A stretch of 64,000 nt of DNA from Nocardia abscessus (GCF_015477775.1 NZ_JADLQO010000013.1:1-64000), one strand, 5' to 3'. Shown: positions 20,801-28,356, numbered from the stretch's first letter. The notes: a model not told the origin generated them from the letters alone. Made by a program: numbers and translations.

Positions 20801-21617
20801 GATCCCGTACGGGCGTCCGTTGCGCAATCAGCGTTTCCGGGTCGTCGACGAGGACGGCGCGGACCGTCCCGACTGGGTGCCGGGTGAGTTGCTGATCGGC
20901 GGTGCGGGAGTCGCACGAGGGTACCGGGGTAGGCCGGACCTGACGACGGCGTCGTTCTTCGAGTCCGAGGGTGTCCGGTGGTATCGGACCGGTGATCTGG
21001 GCCGGTATCGCGCCGATGGTGTGCTGGAGTTTCTGGGGCGGGCGGATCGTCAGGTCAAGATTCGTGGGCATCGGGTGGAGCTGGGGGAGATCGAACAGGC
21101 CGTCGCGGCGCATCCGGGGGTGCGGCGGGCCTTCGCGCTGGCGGTCGGGAAGCGGGCGAGTGCGCGACTGGTCGCCTTCGCCGAGCCGGAGGTACCCGGC
21201 GACATGGCGCGTTTCCTCGCCGACCGCATCCCCGCCGCCTGGATGCCCGAGCTGATTCCCCTGCCGCACCCACCACTGACCGGCAACGGCAAAGTGGACC
21301 ACGCCGCACTGGTCCGGCAAGCCGAAGCAGCAACTCACACAACTGTTTCCACGATCGGTGAGCCGATTCGTCCCGGTCTGGAGACGCGGATAGCGCAGAT
21401 CTGGGCCGACCTGCTCGGCGCCGCTCCGGCCGACCGGCACGCGAGCTTCTTCGGCGCGGGCGGCGACTCGCTGTCGGCCACCCGCCTCGTCGGCCGTCTC
21501 GCCCGGGAACTCGGCATCGCCGTGACCCTGCGCGAATTCTTCACCGATCCGACCATCGCCGGACTCGGCGACAACCAACCGCACAACGCGCTCGAACTCG
21601 AAGAAGGTGCTCTGTGA
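11859..21617 (+). CDS. Four-carrier NRPS: ArCP-(Cy-A-PCP)x3
   Basis: This 3252-residue synthetase begins with an aryl carrier protein (LGLDSV, Ser about 50) but no adenylation domain before it, so an aryl acid must be loaded in trans. Three modules follow. Cy1 starts about residue 108, A1 about 558, PCP1 about 1092; Cy2 about 1150, A2 about 1593, PCP2 about 2130; Cy3 about 2198, A3 about 2647, PCP3 about 3202. All three Cy domains keep DxxxxDxxS (DMIAGDALS, DTLIADGLS, DSLVIDGLS), the heterocyclisation signature. PCPs show GGDSL. By hand alignment the A2 and A3 pocket residues read DLFNLSLIW, close to the cysteine code DLYNLSLIW. A1 reads about DLYSMGLIH and may take another residue. The ATG at 11859 has GGGGA 5 bases upstream; GTG 11856 and TTG 11847 are alternatives. 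The stop overlaps NRPS-2 (GTGA). Expected product: aryl chain with three heterocycles passed to NRPS-2. Confidence 0.92.
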   Translation: MPEKLRLLAVSSMAEGDGADGLRRDIAELTGIPAGELTDDANLLDLGLDSVTTMRISGLMRRVGKRVEFRDLVRNPTLGAWRKLLRESDPAAEASGVAEPAGELSESFPLAVMQHAFWIGRTPAQELGGVAAHFYSEFDHEGGLEPDRLERAMRALIARHPMLRVTIDAAGLQRVAERGSWPGLVVHDLREVPEPECAQRLAAIRDTCSHRAMDVAAGELIDLQLSLLPGGRSRMHLDLDMIAGDALSLRNLLADLTVLYEDGPGALPGLEYAYGRYLADRNRTRATAREQARAWWQAQLPTLPEAPQLPLLTSEEASGGARVDRRSHWLSPERAARLRGRAQRAGLTTAGVLATVFAETIGAWSSTDRFLLNMPAFDREPLHDDVDRLVGDFSSSVLLDVDLSAPMTVAERGRALTDRLREVLGYAVYTGVEVLRDLSRAGGGGRVLAPVVYTSALSLGELYAPEVRRCLGEPCWTISQGPQVWLDAQVTEFDGGILLNWDARVSLFPPGLLDSMFAAYVHLVELLLDDDGAWDRAAPWPVTVRRYDEIVAAPAAPLHQRFFARAAAEPDRPALLADDAAISYGELSERARRLARLLRDRGIGRGDTVAITLPKGVDQIVAVLGVLATGATYVPSGVDLPLARREQVYRTAGARLVVTDRDTASAPAWSEDIEAVFLQQARTVAPLSGIVEVDPEDVMYVIFTSGSTGTPKGVEVPHRAVAATVDAVNDRFGIGADDRTIALSALDFDLSAYDLFAFLGFGGSVVVVAEPQRRDAAAWAELIRRWEVTVVSAVPALLDMLLTAAAGTGLGAALRVVMLGGDRVTLDLPDRLRRLVPGCRFAGLGGMTEAAIHATVCEVETVDPSWSSVPYGVPLPHAACRVVGTRGRDCPEWASGELWVTGAGLAHGYRDDPERTADRFVERDGLRWYRTGDLVRYRTGGMLEFLGRVDHQVKIRGHRIELGEIEAVLAEHPRVSAAAAAVLEHPTRSLGAVVVGAGDDALPDQALRAWLGERLPMYMIPRRFVRRAELPITRNGKIDRDAVLAALVAAGDERSEAGSAPLDGLERIVADAWAAVLGVAEIRRDDDFFALGGDSLLATRLIRRLLADGVTGAALAHLFTTPTLAAFASALAFGAATELPEIVADPEHRHDPFPLTDIQVAYWLGRSDDFALGGIGAHLYLEYDWPDVDPARVEAAWNRVVERHPMLRAVIEPDGTQRVLGEVPAYRVPVVQGAVSAVRDGISDNLRDAASWPLFDIRIVRDGESTKVCAAFDTLIADGLSVLVLLSEWTRLYAEPDLALPVPELEFRDYVLGCAPSDSEVAAGLAYWRERLAELPPGPQLPLRVLPAVVERPRFTRREVRLDPGIWSGIVARARGLGVTPSVVLLACYTWVLGQWSAHRELTVTLTRFDRRDVHPDIMRVVGDFSSLLLVADRPGAGESWLGRVRRLQEQLWSDLDHQQVSAVRVLRELGRESELAAEPVPVVFTSMLGVDDELARSVRWPDFTRTQTPQVWLDHQVIELPDGLVLSWDSVDELFSVGLVDEMFDAYHQLLLELGDRDWDRPLEAVLPPVQRAIRDQVNDTAGPLADRTGSGLLHSAMFEIAATDPGRTAIIDGDTTVSFGELAERSRRIAALLAERGVRPGDAVAVCAARGAGLVAALYGVLAVGAAYVPVAVDQPEQRRAAILEQAAIAAVLTDDTSRFATVPGAESRAPSVPVVDIADAGRHDPAALHPGSGSDLAYVIFTSGSTGVPKGVEVEHRHVVNTLDDLRERYRLGAGDRVLAVAAVDFDLSVFDLFGVLGAGGSAVIVADEDRRDPDRWLELVREHGVTVWNTVPAMLDMLLTVAETGPDLLPSLRLALLSGDWVGLDLPGRLAARSGGCRFVALGGATEAAIWSNFFEVDSVDPAWTSIPYGRPLRNQRFRVVDEDGADRPDWVPGELLIGGAGVARGYRGRPDLTTASFFESEGVRWYRTGDLGRYRADGVLEFLGRADRQVKIRGHRVELGEIEQAVAAHPGVRRAFVLAIGQRASARLVAFAEPGLPEGLAEFVAERIPPGWAPELIALPDPPLTGNGKIDHAALVRRAETATATASAGADEPIRPGLENRIAQLWQDVLGGDRPDRTTNFFGAGGDSLSATRLVSRLARELGLTVRLREFFLDPTIAGLARTRTDTGLAEPSTQPPSAPAAPALTADPAHLHDPFPLTDIQVAYWLGRSADFDLGGIGAQLYFEYDWPGLDVERLQASWNRVIQRHAMLRAVIDADGRQRVLPGTPEYRIEVVETGGDFDSAAAAMRDDMASGALDAATGPLFAVRVLRAADRARLCVAFDSLVIDGLSALVVISDWFRWYAEPTVTSEPLAIEFRDYVLGCAPSDSEVAAGLAYWRERLAELPPGPQLPLRMLPAMIERPRFTRREVWLDPDVWQGIIRRARGLGVTPSVVLLACYTWVLGAWSAQRELTVTLTRFDRRDVHPDIMRVVGDFSSLLLVADRPEAHESWAGRARRLQEQLWSDLDHQQVSAVRVLRELARDSAVPAEPVPVVFTSMLGVDDELARSVRWPDFTRTQTPQVWLDHQVIELPDGLVLSWDSVDELFPDGLVDEMFDAYHQLLLELGELDWDRPLEVVLPPVQRAVRDQVNDTAGPLADRAGSGLLHSAMFEVAAADPGRTALVVGDATVSFGELAVESRRIAALLAERGVRPCDAVAVCAARGATLVAALYGVLAVGAAYVPVAVDQPERRRAAILEQAGVAAVLTDDTSRFAPRAGLVAAAGGAPGADDAGRRTEGRADAVPVVAIADAGRHDPAPLHPVSETDLAYVIFTSGSTGVPKGVEVEHRHVVNTLDDLRERYRLGAGDRVLAVAAVDFDLSVFDLFGVLGAGGSAVIVADEDRRDPDRWLTLVREHGVTVWNTVPAMLDMLLTVAESGPDPIESLRLVLVSGDWVGLDLPGRLAARSGGCRFVALGGATEAAIWSNFFEVDSVDPAWTSIPYGRPLRNQRFRVVDEDGADRPDWVPGELLIGGAGVARGYRGRPDLTTASFFESEGVRWYRTGDLGRYRADGVLEFLGRADRQVKIRGHRVELGEIEQAVAAHPGVRRAFALAVGKRASARLVAFAEPEVPGDMARFLADRIPAAWMPELIPLPHPPLTGNGKVDHAALVRQAEAATHTTVSTIGEPIRPGLETRIAQIWADLLGAAPADRHASFFGAGGDSLSATRLVGRLARELGIAVTLREFFTDPTIAGLGDNQPHNALELEEGAL
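15779..17930 (+). repeat. Module-2 copy of a near-identical NRPS module repeat
   Basis: The DNA from mid-Cy2 to the end of A2 is repeated in module 3 (18941-21143), with long exact stretches. Examples are the segments starting at 15789 and 18951 (GTGCTGGGTTGTGCC...) and the A-domain segments beginning at 17082 and 20295. The offset changes from 3162 to 3213 bases because A3 carries a 17-residue insertion before its core. Identity at synonymous sites indicates recent duplication or gene conversion. Confidence 0.85.
18941..21143 (+). repeat. Module-3 copy of the NRPS module repeat
   Basis: This is the partner of 15779-17930. The stretch from about 20690 to 21140, ending the A domain, is almost base-for-base identical to 17460-17920. 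The C-terminal A-domain tail and PCP3 diverge, which places one recombination edge near 21143. The N-terminal part of Cy3 (before 18941) is also divergent. Confidence 0.85.
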
Positions 21618-24600
21618 ACGTGTCCGACCTGGTAACCGATCTGCGACAGCGCGGAGTTCACCTCTGGGCCGACGGCGACCAGCTGCGGTTCCGCGCCCCC
21701 CAGGGTGTGCTGACGGCCGAAGACCGGGAACAGCTGGTAGCGAATAAGCCCGCCGTCCTCGAACACCTCGCTCGAGACCAGGCGGTGATCAGCGTGGCCG
21801 CCGATCCGGCCGCCGCGCACGACCCGTTCCCGCTGACTCCGGTACAGCAGGCGTACCTGATCGGCCGCGACCCCACCTACCCCTTCGGGGGCGTCGCGTG
21901 CGCCAGCTATCTGGAGGTCCGCCACGACGGCGTCGAACCCGAGAGCGTGGAGCGGGCATGGAACGCGCTGGTGCGCCGCCACGGCATGCTCCGGGCCACC
22001 GTGCACAGCGACGGCTACCAGCGGGTCGCCGCGTCCGTGCCGCACTACCAGATTCCGGTGACCGATGTGCGGGGGCACGATTCCGCCGCCGTCGACGCCG
22101 TGCTGGACCGGCAGCGCGACGATCTGCTCGGCCCGGCCGGGGCCACGGATACCTGGCCGTTGTTCGCCGTACGGGTCACCCGCACCGACACCGCGTGCAT
22201 CGTGCACCTGCTGATCGAACTGCTGGTGGTCGACGCGGCCAGCATGCAGCTGCTGCTGGCCGAGCTCGACGAACTCGTGCAGGCGGGCGGCGACGACACG
22301 GCACTGCGCCCCGCACCGGAGATCGGTTTCCGCGACTACCTGCTCGGGATGCAGCAATTGCGCAACGGATCGCGATATCAGCGCGACCGGGAGTACTGGC
22401 AGGCTCGGATCGACACGCTGCCCGCCGCGCCGGAACTGCCGACCAGAGCGAGCGACGACGGCTCCGCGGCGGACGTCGACCCGGGCTTCGATCGGCTGAA
22501 CCACTGGCTGCCGGCCTCCGTGCTCGCCGGATTGGCGCGCACCGCCGCACCGCACGGCCTCACCCCCTCTGGCGCGATCCTCGCCGCCTACGCCGAGGCC
22601 ATCGGGCGCTGGAGCCGGAAGCGGCAGTTTACGCTGAACCTGCCGGTGTTCAACCGGCTGCCCGCGCACCCCGACATCGGTGCGGTGCTCGGTGATTTCA
22701 CCTCCGTCGAACTGCTTGGCATCGACCTGGACGAACAGGACACCTTCGTCGAGCGTGCCCGCGGCATCACCGTCCAGCTCTTCACCGATCTCGACCACCG
22801 CTCGTTCGACGGCGTGGAGGTGCTCAGCGAACTCACCCGCCGAGCGGGCAACCCGGTGCTCATGCCCGTGGTATTCACCAGCACCCTGGGCTCGGACGAC
22901 GCCGGTGCGCGCGCCCTGCGCGGCCGCATACGGCGCGGCATCACCCGGACTCCGCAGGTGTGGCTCGACTGCCAGGTCACCCAGTACGACGGCGGCCTGA
23001 TGATCGCCTGGGACGTGCGCCGCGGCGTGCTCGCCGGCGACACCGCCGCCGAGGCCTTCGCCGCGTTCGTGCAGCTGCTCACCCGACTTGCCGACACACC
23101 CGAGACGTGGACCGAGCAGTACCCGGTGCCCCTGCCCGCGGCGCAGCGCAGCCGCCGCGACAAGTACAACGACACCGCCGCCGAGGTGGCGCCCAGGCTG
23201 CTGCACCAGGCGATTCTGGAGCGCGCCGATATCGCCCCGGACGCGGTCGCGGTGATCCATCGCGACACCGTGCTCGATTTCGCCGAACTGCGTCGCCGCG
23301 TCGCGGCGACGGCTGCCGCCCTCCGCGAGGCCGGGGTGCAAGCGGGGGACCGGGTGGCCGTGCTGATGGAGAAAGGGCCGGAACAAGTCGTGGCGGTGCT
23401 CGCGACATCGGTGCTCGGCGCGGCCTACGTGCCGATCGCGATCACCCAGCCGATGGCCCGCCGGGAACGGATCCTCGACCGGGCCGGCGCCGGTGTGGCG
23501 CTCACCCAGTCCTGGCTGCGCGATTCCGGTGCGGTCCCAGCGGCGGCGCGGCCGCTCGCCGTGGACCTGCTGCCCGGGATCGATGCTGTGCCGGACAGCG
23601 CCGGCGACCCCGACGGCGCGGCCTACGTCATCTACACCTCCGGCTCCACCGGCGAACCGAAGGGCGTCGTCGTGACCCACCGCGCCGCGGCGAACACCAT
23701 CGACGACATCAACCAGCGCTTCGCCGTGACCGCCGGCGACCGGGTGCTCGGCATCGCCGGACTGGCCTTCGACCTGTCGGTGTGGGACATCTTCGGCGTG
23801 CTCGCAGCCGGGGGCGCCGTGGTGCTGCCGGAACAGGACCGCGTGGCGGACCCGTCGCACTGGCTCGAACTGGTGCAACAGCATTCGGTGACCCTGTGGA
23901 ACAGCGTGCCGGGGCAGCTGCAGATGCTGCTCGATGTCCTCGAATCTCTGCCTCGTCCGGCGGCTTCGGGGTCGCCTGCGCGGCTACACTCGCTTCCTTC
24001 TCCGGCTCACCCCTCAGCCGCCGCCTCCGAAGCCCGCGCCGGCTCACTCCGGCTGGCGCTGCTGTCCGGTGACTGGATTCCGCTGGACCTGCCCGACCGG
24101 ATGCGCGCCGACCATCCGGAGCTGACCGTGATCGGGCTGGGTGGTGCCACCGAGGCCGCCATCTGGTCGATCCACCACCCGGTGCGCGAAATCGACCCGC
24201 GGTGGCGCAGCATCCCCTACGGGAGCCCGCTGCGGAACCAGACCATGCACGTACTCGACGGCGCGCTGCAGGACTGCCCCGAGTATGTGACCGGCGAGAT
24301 CTACATCGGCGGCGTCGGACTGGCCGAGGAGTACCTGGGCGACGCGGAGCTGACCGCGCACCGGTTCATGCGGCATCCGCGGACCGGCGCCCGGCTCTAC
24401 CGCACCGGCGACCTCGGCCGCTTCCACCCGGACGGCTGGCTGGAATTCCTCGGCCGCGAGGACACCCAGGTCAAGATCCGCGGCCACCGGGTCGAGCTCG
24501 GTGAGATCGAGTCGGCGCTGCGCCGCCATCCCGCCGTCGCCGACGCCGCCGTGCTGGTCGACGGCCAAGGCCCGGGAGCGCGGCTGCTCGGCTTCGCCGA

Positions 24601-27202
24601 GATCGCCACCGACGCCGCCGGCGAACCGGGCTTCGGCGAACAGGCCGCGGCCGATGTGCTCGCCGCCGCCGAGAACGCCGCCGACGCGGCGCAGCGCGAG
24701 GTGGACGGCGAATCGTTCGTCGCGCTGATGAACGCTGTCGACGAGATGGCCATGCTCTCTATCGCCGCCCAGCTGCGCGCCGCCGGCCTGTTCGAGGATC
24801 GGGATCGCTCCCACGACATCGCCGAGATCGCCACGGCCACCGGCGTTTCCGATCGTCAGCACGGCCTGCTGAGGCGCTGGCTGGCCGCGCTGGCCGACGG
24901 CGCAGCGGTGGTGCACGATCCGGAGACCGGGCGCTACCGCGACCTGATCGCGGCCGGCCCGCGCGCGGTCGAGGCGGCATGGAAGCGCATCGACGAGCTG
25001 GAAACCGTCGTCGGCTACGGCAGCGAGACCCTGGCCTACATCCGAGCCTGCAGCGACCGGCTGGACGACCTGCTGCGCGGCACTCTGGACGTGCGCGAGC
25101 TGCTGTTCCCCGCGGGCAAGCCCGGCGCGGCGCACGCGGTGTACCGCACGAACCTGGTGGCGCGCAGCTCGCATCGCATCGTGATCGACACCGTGCGCGA
25201 GATCGCCCAGAAGTCACCGCACCGGCTGCGGCTGCTCGAGGTCGGCGCGGGCATCGCGGGCACCAGCACCGATCTGGTCCCCGCGCTGGCCGAGTTCGAG
25301 CCCGACTACCTGTTCACGGATCTGTCGGAATACTTCCTCGGTGAGGCCCGCGCCAAATTCGCGGAGTATCCGTGGATGCGCTATGGGCGCTTCGACATCA
25401 ACGCCGACCCGCTCGAGCAGGGCCTGCGGCCCAACTCGGCCGATGTCATCCTGTGCGCCAACGTGCTGCACAACTCGGTGAACGCCGACGAGGTGCTGGC
25501 CCGGCTGCGGGATCTGCTCGCGCCAGGCGGCTGGCTGGTGTTCCTCGAACCCACCCGGCAGCACAACTACGCGCTGCTGGTGTCCATGGAGTTCGAGTTC
25601 TTCAGCGAGCTCACCGCTTTCACCGACGTGCGAGCGGGCACTGGGCAGGCGTTCTTCACCCGCGAACAGTGGCTGCGCCAGCTCGATACCGCCGGCGCCG
25701 ACCACATCCGGGTGCTCCCAGCCGCGGACGCTCCGCTCGCCGCCTCCGGCCAGGGTGTCTTCATCGCCCGGTTCAAGCAGCAGCGGCGCACCGTCACCGA
25801 ACAGCAGCTGGCCGAGCATGTCGCGACCCTGCTGCCCGGCCACATGGTGCCCGCCGAGCTGAACCTGCTGGACGCGCTGCCGCGTTCGGTGAACGGGAAA
25901 CTCGACCGAGCGGCGCTGGCCGAGCGAATCGGCGCTGCCCCGGCCGCCGCCGCGCAGGCCGCCTACGTGCCGCCCGCCGACGAGATCGAGGAGCGGATCG
26001 CGCAACTGTGGCAGGAGATGCTCGGCGTGCCGAAGGTCGGCCGCGACCAGAACTTCTACACCCTGGGCGGGGATTCGCTGCTGCTGTCGCAAATGGTCGG
26101 CAAGCTGCGCGACCGGGTGCCCGAGGTCGCCGACATCGAATGGCAGGAGCTGCTGCGTGACGTGTTGCGCAACCCCACCGTCGCCGCGCTCGCCGCCCGC
26201 CGCCATCGCGGGCAGGCGCCCGCCTCCACACCCGTGGGCGAGCAGTCCCCGGTGCGCACCCTGGGCGGCCGGCCGGGCCACGACAGCGGCACCTGGGTGC
26301 TCGTGCACGGCGGAACCGGCACGCTCTCGCCCTACGACGCGCTGATCCCGCACCTGCGGACGGCGCACCCCGGGGCACTGCTCGGCCTCGAGGTCACCGA
26401 CCCGGCGAAGTACCTGAACTTGCCCGCCGACACCGTGATCGGCAGGCAGGCCGCCGATTACGCGACCGAGCTGCTCGCCCGCGACCGCCGCTTCCGGATC
26501 ATCGGTTACTCCGTCGGTGGCCTGCTCGCCGCCGAGATCGCCCGCACTCTCACCGAGGCAGGCGCGACAGTGGACGAGCTCACGGTGATCGGCTCCTACC
26601 AGCCGCCCGCCGTGCACGACGAGCTGATGACCGAGTACGTGTTCGCCCAGTCCATCGGCATCGACCCGGTCACCCTCGGGTTCCCCGCCGACGACGAAGC
26701 GTTCGCGACCGCGCTGCGCGCGATCCTCGACCGCACCCCGGATCGGGTTCCGGCCGGCGCGCTCGCCGGGCTGAACGGCGAATCGGCGCCGCTGGCGGCG
26801 AGATTCCGCGAGCGGGCGGCGGTGCCGCGCGCCGAACGGCTCTCCGCCCTGCACGCCGCCGCCATCTCCGGGACCGGCCCGTACCGGTCCAGCGGGCTCG
26901 CGTTGGAGGAGTTCCGCAGGCAGTTCGACATCTTCGCGCACAACCTGCGCGCCATGGGCGCGCACCGGGCCGAGCCGTACTTCGGCGCGGTGCGGGTGCT
27001 GAGCAACAGCGGCACCGCGACGCTGATGGGCACCCGGGCGGAGGTGGAGCGGTTCTGGTCGCGGATCGGGCTCGGCGCCTTGGTCATCGCCGAGATCCCC
27101 GGTGACCACCTCACCAGCATGTCCGCCGCGCACGCCGCCGAACTCGCCGCCCGGATCACCGCGCCGTTCCCGGACGCGGCCGGCCACGAGCTGCGACCAT
27201 GA
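21614..27202 (+). CDS. Terminal NRPS: docking-Cy-A-[MT]-PCP-TE
   Basis: This 1862-residue protein has the architecture of PchF. Residues 1-55 resemble a TubC-type N-terminal docking domain. Cy4 spans about 70-510, but its core reads ELLVVDAAS, with Glu in place of the first Asp of DxxxxDxxS. A4 starts near 530 (TSGSTGEPKG about 674, RTGDLGRF about 930) and has a Cys-like pocket by hand alignment (DLWNLSLIW). A methyltransferase-like insert of about 390 residues (about 1000-1392, SAM motif LLEVGAGIAGTS) interrupts A4. PCP4 has GGDSL about 1486. The thioesterase begins about 1546 with active-site GYSVGG. A4 also carries a Ser/Pro/Ala-rich insertion of about 30 residues (encoded about 23940-24040) absent from A2 and A3. 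In PchF the insert N-methylates a reduced thiazolidine; in PchE a similar stuffed domain epimerises, so the role here is open. Start and stop overlap neighbouring genes. Confidence 0.9.
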   Translation: MNVSDLVTDLRQRGVHLWADGDQLRFRAPQGVLTAEDREQLVANKPAVLEHLARDQAVISVAADPAAAHDPFPLTPVQQAYLIGRDPTYPFGGVACASYLEVRHDGVEPESVERAWNALVRRHGMLRATVHSDGYQRVAASVPHYQIPVTDVRGHDSAAVDAVLDRQRDDLLGPAGATDTWPLFAVRVTRTDTACIVHLLIELLVVDAASMQLLLAELDELVQAGGDDTALRPAPEIGFRDYLLGMQQLRNGSRYQRDREYWQARIDTLPAAPELPTRASDDGSAADVDPGFDRLNHWLPASVLAGLARTAAPHGLTPSGAILAAYAEAIGRWSRKRQFTLNLPVFNRLPAHPDIGAVLGDFTSVELLGIDLDEQDTFVERARGITVQLFTDLDHRSFDGVEVLSELTRRAGNPVLMPVVFTSTLGSDDAGARALRGRIRRGITRTPQVWLDCQVTQYDGGLMIAWDVRRGVLAGDTAAEAFAAFVQLLTRLADTPETWTEQYPVPLPAAQRSRRDKYNDTAAEVAPRLLHQAILERADIAPDAVAVIHRDTVLDFAELRRRVAATAAALREAGVQAGDRVAVLMEKGPEQVVAVLATSVLGAAYVPIAITQPMARRERILDRAGAGVALTQSWLRDSGAVPAAARPLAVDLLPGIDAVPDSAGDPDGAAYVIYTSGSTGEPKGVVVTHRAAANTIDDINQRFAVTAGDRVLGIAGLAFDLSVWDIFGVLAAGGAVVLPEQDRVADPSHWLELVQQHSVTLWNSVPGQLQMLLDVLESLPRPAASGSPARLHSLPSPAHPSAAASEARAGSLRLALLSGDWIPLDLPDRMRADHPELTVIGLGGATEAAIWSIHHPVREIDPRWRSIPYGSPLRNQTMHVLDGALQDCPEYVTGEIYIGGVGLAEEYLGDAELTAHRFMRHPRTGARLYRTGDLGRFHPDGWLEFLGREDTQVKIRGHRVELGEIESALRRHPAVADAAVLVDGQGPGARLLGFAEIATDAAGEPGFGEQAAADVLAAAENAADAAQREVDGESFVALMNAVDEMAMLSIAAQLRAAGLFEDRDRSHDIAEIATATGVSDRQHGLLRRWLAALADGAAVVHDPETGRYRDLIAAGPRAVEAAWKRIDELETVVGYGSETLAYIRACSDRLDDLLRGTLDVRELLFPAGKPGAAHAVYRTNLVARSSHRIVIDTVREIAQKSPHRLRLLEVGAGIAGTSTDLVPALAEFEPDYLFTDLSEYFLGEARAKFAEYPWMRYGRFDINADPLEQGLRPNSADVILCANVLHNSVNADEVLARLRDLLAPGGWLVFLEPTRQHNYALLVSMEFEFFSELTAFTDVRAGTGQAFFTREQWLRQLDTAGADHIRVLPAADAPLAASGQGVFIARFKQQRRTVTEQQLAEHVATLLPGHMVPAELNLLDALPRSVNGKLDRAALAERIGAAPAAAAQAAYVPPADEIEERIAQLWQEMLGVPKVGRDQNFYTLGGDSLLLSQMVGKLRDRVPEVADIEWQELLRDVLRNPTVAALAARRHRGQAPASTPVGEQSPVRTLGGRPGHDSGTWVLVHGGTGTLSPYDALIPHLRTAHPGALLGLEVTDPAKYLNLPADTVIGRQAADYATELLARDRRFRIIGYSVGGLLAAEIARTLTEAGATVDELTVIGSYQPPAVHDELMTEYVFAQSIGIDPVTLGFPADDEAFATALRAILDRTPDRVPAGALAGLNGESAPLAARFRERAAVPRAERLSALHAAAISGTGPYRSSGLALEEFRRQFDIFAHNLRAMGAHRAEPYFGAVRVLSNSGTATLMGTRAEVERFWSRIGLGALVIAEIPGDHLTSMSAAHAAELAARITAPFPDAAGHELRP

Positions 27203-28356
27203 CCGGGCGCGGCACGGAAGCGGGGCGAAGCGGTGGCGGTGACCCGCGCCCGGTGGCGGTGCTCGGCGCCACCGGGGTGGTCGGGCGGGCAGCGGTGCGG
27301 ATGCTGACCCGGCTCGGGATCGGTGACCTGCGGCTCGGTGCGCGCGCGGCGCCCCGGGCCGAGCCGTCGGCACTTCCACCCGGCGCCGAACAACGCCGGG
27401 TGGACGCCGGCGACCCCGATGCGCTGGCGGAGTTCTGCGCGGGCACCCGCCTCGTGCTCAACTGCGCCGGCCCGTCCTACTTGTTGACGGATCGAGTGGC
27501 GCGGGTCGCGCTGGCAGCGGGCAGCGATTACGTCGACGTCTCCGGCGACGGCCCCGCCCACCGGCTGCTCGACGGCTCGCCGCTGCTGGACGGCCGAACG
27601 GCGGTGCTGTCGGCCGGCATGCTGCCCGGCCTGGCGAACGTCGTTCCCCGGATACTGGCCGACGACCTGACCGGTGCCCGGCTGGTCGTCTACGCGGGCG
27701 GCATCGAGCCGTTCGCGCCGGCGTCGGCGGGCGATCTGGCGCTGTCGCTGGACAGCTCCGACGATGATCACTGGTACGGCGAGACCCTGGCCGCGTGGTT
27801 GGGTGGGCGCCGTCGGCGCAATGCCCTGCCGGTGCGCGAGGACGTCGAGGTCGCCGGGTTCCCCGGGCGGGTGACCACCATGCCGTTCCTCACCGCCGAC
27901 GCCGAACGGCTGGCCCGCTCCGCCGGGCTCGACGAACTGCACTGGCACAACGTCTTCGTGGGCGGGGCGTTGCGGCTGACGCTCAGCCGGTTGCGCGGCC
28001 GCGTCCCTGCCGACCCCGCCGCGCTGGCGCCGATCGTCACCGAGATTCGCGCGGCCGCGGAACTCGACCTGGCCGGACTGGACCCGTTCTATCTGATGGC
28101 TTTCACGGTGCACCGGGCGGACCGCATCGACACCGCGGTGCTGCGCACCCCGAGCAGCTTCGAGCTCACCGCCGCGACGGCCGCGCACACGGTCGAGGCA
28201 GTGCTGTCCGGGGGCGTCGCGCCGGGCCTGCACTATGCCGATGACGTGCTCGATCCCCGCGGTCTGCTCGACGCGGTGGCCGCCCTCGGCGCGTTGCCGG
28301 TGTTCCGGACCCACCGCTTTGCCCACGACGAGCCGATGGAGGCAGGCAGCCTGTGA
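27199..28356 (+). CDS. Saccharopine-dehydrogenase-like NAD(P)-binding protein
   Basis: The product has 385 residues. The N-terminal Rossmann fold (VAVLGATGVVGRAAVRML) and the segment GTRLVLNCAGPSYLLTDRV, followed by GSDYVDVSGD, are characteristic of saccharopine dehydrogenase/enoyl-reductase-like proteins, here without the lysine-pathway context. It starts with ATGA overlapping the NRPS-2 stop and its own stop overlaps the thiazolinyl reductase start (GTGA), so it is translated together with the assembly line. A redox tailoring role on a ring or linker is inferred; no specific reaction can be assigned. It could act beside the PchG-like reductase on a second heterocycle. Confidence 0.78.
   Translation: MTGRGTEAGRSGGGDPRPVAVLGATGVVGRAAVRMLTRLGIGDLRLGARAAPRAEPSALPPGAEQRRVDAGDPDALAEFCAGTRLVLNCAGPSYLLTDRVARVALAAGSDYVDVSGDGPAHRLLDGSPLLDGRTAVLSAGMLPGLANVVPRILADDLTGARLVVYAGGIEPFAPASAGDLALSLDSSDDDHWYGETLAAWLGGRRRRNALPVREDVEVAGFPGRVTTMPFLTADAERLARSAGLDELHWHNVFVGGALRLTLSRLRGRVPADPAALAPIVTEIRAAAELDLAGLDPFYLMAFTVHRADRIDTAVLRTPSSFELTAATAAHTVEAVLSGGVAPGLHYADDVLDPRGLLDAVAALGALPVFRTHRFAHDEPMEAGSL

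Noticed and set aside
19041..21584. 847-codon minus-strand frame antisense to NRPS-1
   Set aside because: Antisense shadow of a well-supported NRPS; composition is His/Gln/Arg-rich, typical of such shadows.
21614..27202. Frameshift or gene fusion as the reason for the methyltransferase inside NRPS-2
   Set aside because: The insertion between A8- and A10-type motifs is the normal arrangement in PchF-type synthetases; the frame is continuous.
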